Positions 1 to 4,959 of a stretch of DNA of 6,939 nt are shown one piece after another. Position numbers and translations under genes: made by a program. The stretch lies in NCBI GenBank assembly GCA_051653685.1, contig JBOFWQ010000074.1, forward strand, positions 1 through 6,939. Reading direction: 5' to 3'. This DNA comes from Faucicola sp937889485. Lineage in GTDB: Bacteria; Pseudomonadota; Gammaproteobacteria; Pseudomonadales; Moraxellaceae. The notes under the pieces are model-generated. The model was not told where the DNA came from, ran no database searches, and saw only the letters and a list, made by a program, of their open reading frames with translations. Every line of letters begins with the position of its first letter. Position 1 is the stretch's first letter.

Positions 1-90
1 CTGTGCCTAGATTTGAGTTAATCCAACCAATCGCTGGTTGAGAATCATGTGGGGTGTAGGGTATAGACAATATGTCCCACCCATTACAAT
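1..90. other. Unassigned non-coding left edge
   Basis: No convincing gene is seen here; open frames on either strand are under 30 codons and lack a ribosome binding site. The only structure noted is a perfect 6-bp inverted repeat (CAACCA at 24-29, TGGTTG at 35-40, 5-nt loop) with no adjacent T run, so it is not a standard terminator. The stretch lies beyond the terminator of the leftward tRNA gene and is probably spacer to a gene outside the window. Confidence 0.4.
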
Positions 91-154
91 TCTAAGCAGT
101 AAAAACCTTAGACAATAAAAATCTTAGAGAATAAAAATATTAGGCAATAAAAAA
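91..154. repeat. Imperfect 16-bp tandem repeat, about four units
   Basis: Units with a 16-bp period run 91-106, 107-122, 123-138 and 139-154. The second and third differ at a single base (cttagacaataaaaat and cttagagaataaaaat). The fourth keeps the TTAG-gCAATAAAAA pattern, and the first is more diverged. The last unit supplies the A run that becomes the T tract of the tRNA terminator on the minus strand. This looks like local duplication by slippage in AT-rich spacer; no function is evident. Confidence 0.65.
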
Positions 155-178
155 CCCCAAACTAAGTAGCTTGGGGTT
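149..178 (-). terminator. Rho-independent terminator of tRNA-Phe
   Basis: Read on the minus strand, an 8-bp perfect stem (AACCCCAA, right arm at 171-178 on the plus strand, left arm at 153-160) encloses a 10-nt loop and is followed by a run of Ts. It starts 14 bases after the CCA end of the tRNA-Phe gene, so it most likely ends that transcript. The stem has four consecutive G-C pairs and the T tract is uninterrupted, as in a classical intrinsic terminator. Confidence 0.85.
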
Positions 179-192
179 AATTAGATTGATGA

Positions 193-268
193 TGGTGGCG
201 TGGGGCAGGATCGAACTGCCGACACACGGATTTTCAATCCGTTGCTCTACCGACTGAGCTACCGCGCC
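193..268 (-). tRNA. tRNA-Phe (anticodon GAA)
   Basis: The minus strand folds into a complete 76-nt cloverleaf with the CCA end encoded in the DNA. The D arm has stem GCTC/GAGC. The anticodon stem is ACGGA/TCCGT around loop TTGAAAA, with GAA at plus-strand 233-235, and the T arm is GGCAG-TTCGATC-CTGCC. The acceptor stem GGCGCGG/CCACGCC pairs at six of seven positions; position 5 is C opposite A68, a mismatch where a T-A or C-G pair would be expected. All other conserved positions look intact, so it is probably functional. It stands alone, with its own promoter and terminator. Confidence 0.95.
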
Positions 269-294
269 ATTTTGTTGCTCATCAATGAGGCGCT

Positions 295-350
295 ATTAAA
301 CTAAAAAATCAACGGTATGTCAAGCTTTTTTTAAAAAAATATAATATTTT
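295..350 (-). promoter_or_regulatory. Sigma-70 promoter with UP-like element for tRNA-Phe
   Basis: On the minus strand a perfect TTGACA (318-323) is followed by a 17-nt spacer and TTTAAT (295-300, five of six matches to TATAAT). The bases just after the -10 read AGCGCC, the GC-rich discriminator typical of stringently controlled stable-RNA promoters. Upstream of the -35 lies a block of almost pure A/T (about 326-350, including T7A7), which resembles an UP element bound by the RNA polymerase alpha subunit. Predicted transcription starts near 288, leaving a leader of about 20 nt before the tRNA. Confidence 0.85.
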
Positions 351-365
351 TATGCCAAACACGGC

Positions 366-764
366 TTAAATCAGCTCATACATGACTAAAATGCGATGAA
401 TGGCAGCGCAGCCTGGTACAAAACGGGTATTGCCTTTTTTGCGTTCAAGGTCGGTGACTTGTTTGACAAATTTTGCGGCAATACCGCGCCCTCGATTGGC
501 AGGGTGAACCACAAGGTACTGTAATAGGCAGCTGCCCTCAATGCCTTCATTAAAACAGCCAATGGCGGCAATGGGCTTGTCATTAAACATACCAAGATAC
601 AGACGGTCACCTTTGGCAAAGGCTTTTTCAAAAAAAGCAGTAGCCGCGTTGCCTGAGGCAAACTCGGGGGATGTATCATACAGTTTTTCGATACGTAGTT
701 TGAGCGCTGGCTCATCAAGGTGATGTTGCTCAAAACTTTGAATAGCGGTGGATTCTAAAGGCAT
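366..764 (-). CDS. GNAT-family acetyltransferase, PanZ (PanM)-like
   Basis: A 132-residue protein of the GNAT acyltransferase fold. The acetyl-CoA binding motif A is visible: a beta strand LLQYLVVHP (80-88) followed by the loop N90-R91-G92-R93-G94-I95-A96, which fits R-x-x-G-x-A. The N-terminal half (LRIEKLYDTSPEF, 23-35; then LYLGMFNDKPIAAIGCF, 55-71) recalls PanZ/PanM, the acetyl-CoA sensor that activates processing of aspartate decarboxylase PanD, and the length is close to that family. I can support GNAT firmly and PanZ-like only tentatively; no panD is in the window. The start at 764 is chosen because AGGAA (771-775) lies 6 nt upstream and an extended -10 promoter lies at 840-848. The open frame continues upstream to 905, but that part spans the promoter. 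It ends just before the tRNA-Phe promoter. Confidence 0.85.
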   Translation of the reverse strand: MPLESTAIQSFEQHHLDEPALKLRIEKLYDTSPEFASGNAATAFFEKAFAKGDRLYLGMFNDKPIAAIGCFNEGIEGSCLLQYLVVHPANRGRGIAAKFVKQVTDLERKKGNTRFVPGCAAIHRILVMYELI

Positions 765-839
765 GGTATATTCCTGCTGTTGGGTAAAAGCGGTTGGCAA
801 GAGGGTTTGGGTGAAAACCTTGGTTAGGTTGATATCTTT

Positions 840-866
840 ATTATACCATGAACATAACCCTGTCAT
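840..866 (-). promoter_or_regulatory. Extended -10 promoter for the GNAT gene
   Basis: The minus strand carries TGG followed directly by TATAAT (840-848), a perfect extended -10. A -35-like ATGACA (861-866, five of six matches) sits at a short 15-nt spacing, which an extended -10 can tolerate. Transcription would start near 833, giving a leader of roughly 70 nt before the ATG at 764. Confidence 0.7.
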
Positions 867-874
867 TTTGATCC

Positions 875-892
875 GCCGCTGCGGCATTTTTT
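875..892 (+). terminator. Short terminator-like hairpin between divergent genes
   Basis: GCCG (875-878) pairs with CGGC (882-885) around a 3-nt loop and is followed by six Ts (887-892) on the plus strand. The form is that of a small intrinsic terminator, but no plus-strand gene lies upstream; it would only stop antisense transcription coming across the GNAT gene. The short stem makes this uncertain. Confidence 0.3.
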
Positions 893-898
893 GGTGCG

Positions 899-927
899 TT
901 GACATAGGGCACCACGTTTAAGGATTG
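899..927 (+). promoter_or_regulatory. Possible promoter of the HELTH protein gene
   Basis: A perfect -35 hexamer TTGACA is at 899-904, 36 nt before the start codon at 941. No good -10 follows at 16-18 nt; the best alternatives match only three of six bases. It may be a weak or activator-dependent promoter, or a chance hexamer. Confidence 0.25.
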
Positions 928-940
928 TTAGGTATTGATT

Positions 941-1438
941 ATGGTTTCATTGATTTCGCCTTCTAAAACATCGGCTCATCATCACCATAGCCGCCCATTG
1001 ACCAAGGGAGAAAAAGCGATTGCTTATAGTGTATTTGGTGATGCCCTACAGCTTGATAATATTCGCCTAAAAACTGCCTGGTGGGTACTCAAAGGCTATG
1101 CCGTAAGCCCCAATGGGCATGTGTATTTTCATCCAGCGGATTTTTGTGAGGATTTTAGCCAGCAAAGCTTGGGGCAGCGCGCGTGGCTGGTGCACGAACT
1201 CACCCATATTTGGCAGATTCAGCAGGGGGTGCAGGTTTTTTGGCGGGCGCTGCTGAATCGCCGCTATGGCTATCAATTGCAGCCCAATCGGTTGTTTGCA
1301 AGTTATGGGGTAGAGCAGCAAGCACGCATGGTGGAGGATTATTATAAGCGGCGCGAGCAACAACAAAATGAGCAGCCATGGGTAGCAATGATTCCGTTTG
1401 CGCCCGCCAGCCGTTGCCAAATCCCTATATTTGGTTAG
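941..1438 (+). CDS. HELTH zinc-metalloprotease-like protein ('vgr-related' family)
   Basis: A 165-residue protein with a clear zincin motif H85-E86-L87-T88-H89, followed by IWQ. Upstream is the block VFGDALQLDNIRL (31-43), then GHVYFHP (59-65). Downstream is YGVEQQA (122-128), where E125 could be the third metal ligand. This order matches small proteins often labelled 'vgr related protein' or 'type IV secretion protein Rhs' in proteobacterial genomes; those names come from similarity to domains near Rhs/Vgr proteins and do not prove secretion. The actual role is unknown to me. No signal peptide or transmembrane segment is evident, though a run of four histidines lies at 13-16. The ATG at 941 has TAGGT 7 nt upstream; a TTG six bases earlier is in frame but less well placed. 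It is divergent from the GNAT gene, and no clear terminator follows, so read-through into eptA is possible. Confidence 0.8.
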   Translation: MVSLISPSKTSAHHHHSRPLTKGEKAIAYSVFGDALQLDNIRLKTAWWVLKGYAVSPNGHVYFHPADFCEDFSQQSLGQRAWLVHELTHIWQIQQGVQVFWRALLNRRYGYQLQPNRLFASYGVEQQARMVEDYYKRREQQQNEQPWVAMIPFAPASRCQIPIFG

Positions 1439-1455
1439 GATCGGTGTGGGTAAAA

Positions 1456-1474
1456 GCTTAAGGTTAGGTTAAGC
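1456..1474 (+). promoter_or_regulatory. PmrA-box-like repeat upstream of eptA
   Basis: CTTAAG (1457-1462), five bases, then GTTAAG (1468-1473) forms a direct repeat with an 11-bp period. It matches the published enterobacterial PmrA box (CTTAAG-N5-CTTAAG) at 11 of 12 positions. The same bases also form an inverted repeat, GCTTAA-N7-TTAAGC (1456-1461 and 1469-1474). It lies about 53 bp upstream of the best -10 of eptA, further than most PmrA boxes. Regulation by a PmrA-like response regulator is inference; no such regulator is in the window. Confidence 0.4.
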
Positions 1475-1505
1475 AAATGCGTGTAACATCGCGTGATTCA
1501 GCCAG

Positions 1506-1532
1506 TTTTTTTTGTATTTTTTTTTGTATAAT
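1506..1532 (+). promoter_or_regulatory. Promoter of eptA with T8 and T9 tracts
   Basis: A perfect TATAAT stands at 1527-1532, 44 nt before the chosen ATG. The spacer and -35 region consist of T8 (1506-1513), GTA, and T9 (1517-1525), so there is no recognisable -35 hexamer at 16-18 nt (1504-1509 reads AGTTTT). Such a promoter would rely on an activator or on the bent T tracts. Tract length changes would alter the geometry upstream of the -10. Confidence 0.55.
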
Positions 1533-1576
1533 GGCGCTTTAGGATAGTCGTAAATAAAGTGAGCATAGGAATGGCA

Positions 1577-3208
1577 ATGGCAAATTCTCGTTGGGTTGCA
1601 AAGTTGCAGCAGGGCATTAATGCCTACGTACTGATGGCGCTGGTCGCCATTTTTTTGACCTTAACCGCCAATATTACTTTTTTTAGTCAAGTAAATGCAG
1701 TTTATCCATTTTTGCAACACGTGGGCTTTGTATTGTCGCTTGGCGTGGTTGTTATTGGAATTATGTTGCTGCTCATGGTACTGACAGGCTATCGCTATAC
1801 CCTAAAAGCGGTCTTGATTTTTTTGTTGCTAAGCGCAGCAGTCACCGCCTATTTTACCGACACTTACGGTACGGTATATGATGTCAATATGCTGCAAAAT
1901 GCGTTACAAACCGACAAGGCAGAAAGCGCGGATTTGTTTAATCTAAATTTTATTATGCGCGTGCTGCTGCTTGGGGTGTTGCCTAGTGTGTGGGTGGCGT
2001 GGCAAAAGATTAATTTTGCGCCGCTCAAGCGTAGCCTTTGGCAACGGGGGCTGGCGCTTTTGTTTAGTTTGGCATTGGTTGGGCTGCCTATTTTTGCTTT
2101 GGGTCAAAATTATGCCAGTTTTTTTCGTGAACATAAGCCATTAAGAAGCTATACCACGCCACTCACGCCTATTTATGCGCTAGGCAAATTGACCAGTCTA
2201 CAAATCAATAAAGCGCGCGCCCCCAAAGAACAAATTATGCACGCCACGGACGCGGTGCAATCTAGCCTGCCTAGCAGTCGTAAGCCCAAACTGATGGTAA
2301 TGGTGGTGGGCGAGACCGCGCGCGCTGACCATGTACAAATGAATGGCTATGACCGTGTGACCTTCCCCCAAATGGCAGCAACGGCAGGGGTCACCAACTT
2401 TAGCCAAGTGATTGCTTGTGGCACATCAACCGCCTATTCTGTGCCTTGTATGTTTAGCTATGTGGGTATGCAAGAGTATGATGTGGACACCGCAGGCTAT
2501 CATGAAAATGTGCTCGATACCCTGCACCGCCTCAACGTCAATATTTTATGGCGCGATAATAACTCCAGCGCCAAAGGTGTCACCGACCGCTTACCCGCCA
2601 GCGTATTTGCGGATTATAAAACCGATAAAAATAACCCCAGTTGCCATACCAACCCGTATGGGGAATGCCGTGATGTGGGGATGTTAGTAGGGCTTGATGA
2701 CTACGTCAAGCAGCATGCTAACCAAGATATCTTGATTGTATTGCATCAGATGGGCAACCATGGTCCTGCTTATTTTAAACGCTATGACAAGCCATTTGAA
2801 AAATTTACCCCAGTTTGCCAAAGCAACGAGCTTGCCAAATGTGACCCCAAAACCGTCATCAATGCCTTTGACAACGCGTTACTAGCCACCGATGATTTTT
2901 TGGCAAAAACGGTCAACTGGCTCAACCAATACGACAACCAGCATCAAGTGGCAATGCTATACGTGAGTGACCATGGCGAAAGTTTGGGTGAAAACGGTAT
3001 CTACTTGCATGGCATGCCTTACAAAATCGCCCCAAAAGCGCAAAAACATGTGGCATCGATGTTTTGGGCAGGCAAAAACTCAGGCATTCAAAGCGTGCCT
3101 AGTGATACAAGCCTCACTCACGACGCCATCACGCCAACACTGTTAACCTTATTTGATGTGCGTACCCAAGCCCTACAGGGTAAACCCTTGTATATCAAAG
3201 CAGATTAG
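1577..3208 (+). CDS. eptA: MCR/ICR-Mo-like lipid A phosphoethanolamine transferase
   Basis: An inner-membrane enzyme that moves phosphoethanolamine from phosphatidylethanolamine to lipid A phosphate, lowering negative charge and so affinity for polymyxins. The 543 residues contain about five N-terminal membrane segments (roughly 16-34, 48-70, 76-94, 124-143, 158-178) and a periplasmic sulfatase-fold domain. Zinc and catalytic residues are all present: E246 (GETARADH), nucleophile T285 (CGTSTAYS), D465-H466 (SDHGES). So are the substrate-binding N108, T112, E116, N329, K333, H395 and H478. Cysteine pairs 281/291, 356/364 and 414/422 are kept. These numbers are the same as in MCR-1 as I recall it, which also supports the ATG at 1577 (AGGA at 1567-1570, 6 nt upstream); in-frame GTG 1559 and ATG 1571 are alternatives. 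The closest named relative is probably ICR-Mo of Moraxella osloensis, but only an alignment would show that. It forms an operon with the PAP2 gene 2 nt downstream, and no mobile element flanks it. Confidence 0.95.
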   Translation: MANSRWVAKLQQGINAYVLMALVAIFLTLTANITFFSQVNAVYPFLQHVGFVLSLGVVVIGIMLLLMVLTGYRYTLKAVLIFLLLSAAVTAYFTDTYGTVYDVNMLQNALQTDKAESADLFNLNFIMRVLLLGVLPSVWVAWQKINFAPLKRSLWQRGLALLFSLALVGLPIFALGQNYASFFREHKPLRSYTTPLTPIYALGKLTSLQINKARAPKEQIMHATDAVQSSLPSSRKPKLMVMVVGETARADHVQMNGYDRVTFPQMAATAGVTNFSQVIACGTSTAYSVPCMFSYVGMQEYDVDTAGYHENVLDTLHRLNVNILWRDNNSSAKGVTDRLPASVFADYKTDKNNPSCHTNPYGECRDVGMLVGLDDYVKQHANQDILIVLHQMGNHGPAYFKRYDKPFEKFTPVCQSNELAKCDPKTVINAFDNALLATDDFLAKTVNWLNQYDNQHQVAMLYVSDHGESLGENGIYLHGMPYKIAPKAQKHVASMFWAGKNSGIQSVPSDTSLTHDAITPTLLTLFDVRTQALQGKPLYIKAD

Positions 3209-3210
3209 TT

Positions 3211-4002
3211 ATGACTGTCAACTTGCCTCAGCGCTCTGTTAAGATAAGCCGCTGCCCTAGCCTGACTATCAAAAAATTTAGCGCCCTACAAGCCTTACTA
3301 GGCTTGGCAGCGGTATTGTTGTTCACGGCAGTATTTGAGCATAGCGCGCTTGATTTGGCGGTAAGTCAGCATTTTTATGTCACCCATACGGGTTGGCTAA
3401 TTGCCAAAAGTGCCCTATTGCCAGACTTGATTTTTTATGACATTCCCAAAAAAACGTTAATTATTTTTGAGATTTATTTGCTAATGGCGCTACTACAGCG
3501 CTACGTGTCTGCGTTAGCCGCCCCGCCGCGGTGGCTGCACGGTTTGGTACAAAAAACGGCATGGTTTCGGGTTTTTCTGCCGTTATCACTGGCTGAAATG
3601 GGCTATGTGGCGGCTGCGATGGTATGCGTGCCATTGATCACCGCGTCGCTTAAAAGCGTTACCCATGTGGTGTGCCCAAGCCATTTACAGATTTTTGGCG
3701 GTGAGTTTGCTTATCTGAGTATTTGGCAAAATATGCAAGCGGGAACAGATGCCAAGTGTTTTCCTGCTGCCCATGCCAGTGCTGGGTTTGCGTTATACGC
3801 GTGGGCATTTGTGCCAAGTTTATGGCAGTATCGCTGGCGTATTGCCACAGCCGTCACCGTACTGGCGTGGCTTATGGGTGGCTACAAAATGCTAATCGGC
3901 GACCATTTTTTGAGCCACACCGTGGTATCGATGTGTTTGGCATGGACGATTTGTAGTGCGCTGGCTTGGTTGTGGTGCCGCTATTATGATGCGTGTGCCT
4001 AG
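3211..4002 (+). CDS. PAP2-family membrane phosphatase, EptA-linked
   Basis: A 263-residue integral membrane protein of the PAP2 acid phosphatase superfamily. The three phosphatase motifs are present in a variant form. K148-x6-C155-P156 has cysteine where K-x6-R-P is canonical. C183-F-P-A-A-H188 corresponds to PSGH with the catalytic histidine. Y225-K226-x5-H232-x3-H236 has the nucleophile histidine but histidine in place of the final aspartate. From memory, C-P and H-F-L-S-H versions are common in lipid A/diacylglycerol-type members, so this need not mean inactivity. Hydrophobic segments lie near 25-42, 84-97, 122-146, 190-203, 210-223 and 237-256. The start is 2 nt after the eptA stop with little Shine-Dalgarno sequence, which suggests translational coupling. 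The same gene order, mcr then pap2, is known from mobile colistin-resistance cassettes. Likely roles are dephosphorylating lipid A or undecaprenyl carriers, or handling lipid by-products; the substrate cannot be read from sequence. Confidence 0.88.
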   Translation: MTVNLPQRSVKISRCPSLTIKKFSALQALLGLAAVLLFTAVFEHSALDLAVSQHFYVTHTGWLIAKSALLPDLIFYDIPKKTLIIFEIYLLMALLQRYVSALAAPPRWLHGLVQKTAWFRVFLPLSLAEMGYVAAAMVCVPLITASLKSVTHVVCPSHLQIFGGEFAYLSIWQNMQAGTDAKCFPAAHASAGFALYAWAFVPSLWQYRWRIATAVTVLAWLMGGYKMLIGDHFLSHTVVSMCLAWTICSALAWLWCRYYDACA

Positions 4003-4021
4003 CGGCTCATACGGTTTTTTT
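3992..4021 (+). terminator. Terminator overlapping the PAP2 stop codon
   Basis: CGTGT (3992-3996) pairs with ATACG (4009-4013), including one G-T pair, and GCC (3997-3999) with GGC (4004-4006) around loop TAGC, with a 2-nt bulge. Seven Ts follow at 4015-4021. The loop contains the PAP2 stop codon, so the transcript ends immediately after translation. An alternative 7-bp stem, GCCGCTA (3977-3983) with TAGCGGC (4000-4006), competes for the same bases. It would insulate the convergent lolB. Confidence 0.55.
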
Positions 4022-4023
4022 GG

Positions 4024-4716
4024 CTATTTTTTTGACGTCTCTAACGGGTTGATGGTCATTACCACTTTATAGCCGTTAGGGTGTCTTGCGGTTAAGCGGC
4101 TAGGCAGGGTTGTTGTGGTGTTGGCATAGCTAAATTGGGCTTGCCAATCGCCATTTTGCGCGCTGATTAAGCGAGATTGCGGGTCTTGCTGGCTATGACT
4201 ATCGCTGGGCGCAGATTGCCCTTGGATCCAATAAGATAGCTGAGAGATGGGTGCTTGCCAGCCTGTGGCTTGTAATAGTAGTGCTTCTGGGGTGGCGGCG
4301 TTGATTGTGCCTTTGTCATTGGTGAGGGTGGCAGATTGACCGTTGTAGCTAATATTGGTTTCGCCTGCATTGAGTGCGCCTGCTAGGTTAATGGCAAAAT
4401 TTTGTCCTTGCTGTGACCACACATAAAACGCACTGCCTGCTTGTTTTGGGGTGGTGACACCAATTTTACCATTGATGGTAAACTGTGCAGTAGGAGGCGT
4501 CGATACGGCATCGGCAGTATTGGCAGCGTGTAGCGCTGTGTCAGAGGGGGTGGTGACGGGTGCTGGCGCTGGTATCGTGGTCGCTACCACGGGTGTGGGG
4601 GCAGCGTTGGGTGCTTTTTGCAGGGATTGACAGCCCGATAAGGTGACAAGCCCAAGCGCGATCACGGCAGTGCTAGATAATGGGCGAGTGATGTGACAAC
4701 GTGATAAAAAATCCAT
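4024..4716 (-). CDS. lolB: Outer-membrane lipoprotein insertion factor LolB
   Basis: LolB is the outer-membrane lipoprotein that takes lipoproteins from periplasmic carrier LolA and inserts them in the outer membrane. The 230-residue protein has a lipoprotein signal with lipobox L26-S27-G28-C29 followed by Q30 (no aspartate at +2, as expected for outer-membrane sorting). The barrel domain begins near FTINGKIGVTTP (79-90) and continues with SAFYVWSQQGQNFAINLAGAL (95-115) and TGWQAPISQLSYWIQG (151-166), all typical LolB blocks. Between the anchor and barrel is an unusually long Ala/Pro/Thr/Val-rich linker (about 31-76). The ATG at 4716 is chosen because GAGG (4722-4725) lies 5 nt upstream and the lipoprotein signal follows; the open frame continues to 4908 without a supported start. 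It lies downstream of the LbcA-like gene on the same strand, an order shared with Pseudomonas, but ispE does not follow; the convergent PAP2 gene does. Confidence 0.9.
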   Translation of the reverse strand: MDFLSRCHITRPLSSTAVIALGLVTLSGCQSLQKAPNAAPTPVVATTIPAPAPVTTPSDTALHAANTADAVSTPPTAQFTINGKIGVTTPKQAGSAFYVWSQQGQNFAINLAGALNAGETNISYNGQSATLTNDKGTINAATPEALLLQATGWQAPISQLSYWIQGQSAPSDSHSQQDPQSRLISAQNGDWQAQFSYANTTTTLPSRLTARHPNGYKVVMTINPLETSKK

Positions 4717-4959
4717 AAAAACCTCAGTAATACGCCGTTCAAAAAATTTAATCGGGCGTTTTTGATGTTGTGATTGCAGGGTGACTATTTGTTGGGTATT
4801 TGCACTCTGTCTTAGGCATATTATCTTAGACATGTTAAGCGCTTTTTGCTTAATTGCACAAAAATAGTGACTGCGTAGTGGTGCGTGGGTGAGTGTGCTG
4901 TGCCACACTGCAAATGCTAAATTGCCACAGACGCAGCGCTCCAGATTAAGCGTTAAGGA
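4717..4959. other. 243-bp gap between the TPR gene and lolB, with two inverted repeats
   Basis: The gap holds no gene I can support. It has TTAAGC-N7-GCTTAA (4835-4840, 4848-4853) and a perfect 6-bp hairpin AGTGTG-CTGTGC-CACACT (4892-4909). Neither is followed by a T run on the minus strand, so neither is a standard terminator for the TPR gene. A GATAAT hexamer (minus strand, 4820-4825) matches a -10 at five of six bases but lacks a -35. lolB may have a weak promoter of its own here or be transcribed from the TPR promoter. Confidence 0.4.

Noticed and set aside
91..154. CRISPR array
   Set aside because: The repeats are 16 bp and adjacent without spacers, so this is a simple tandem repeat.
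193..268. Phage or island attachment site at tRNA-Phe
   Set aside because: No second copy of the tRNA 3' end and no integrase gene lie in the window.
765..905. N-terminal extension of the GNAT open frame up to 905
   Set aside because: An extended -10 promoter (840-848) lies inside it, and a well-spaced AGGAA precedes the ATG at 764; the extension has no GNAT-like sequence.
1067..1420. Minus-strand open frame opposite the HELTH gene
   Set aside because: It is antisense to a gene with a clear conserved motif, has no start signal, and its composition is that of a shadow frame.
1456..1474. Intrinsic terminator of the HELTH gene
   Set aside because: The 6-bp stem is AT-rich and is not followed by Ts on the plus strand; Ts occur only on the minus strand, where no gene would use it.
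1439..1576. ISApl1 end or other insertion-sequence boundary next to the mcr-like gene
   Set aside because: No transposase gene, no long terminal inverted repeats and no target duplication were seen around 1439-1576 or 4003-4023.
2412..2687. Plus-strand open frame inside eptA
   Set aside because: It lies wholly within the conserved catalytic domain in another frame and resembles no family I know.
4717..4908. N-terminal extension of LolB, or a small upstream gene starting at 4833 or 4908
   Set aside because: No ribosome binding site precedes these ATGs, and the lipoprotein signal with lipobox begins at the ATG at 4716.
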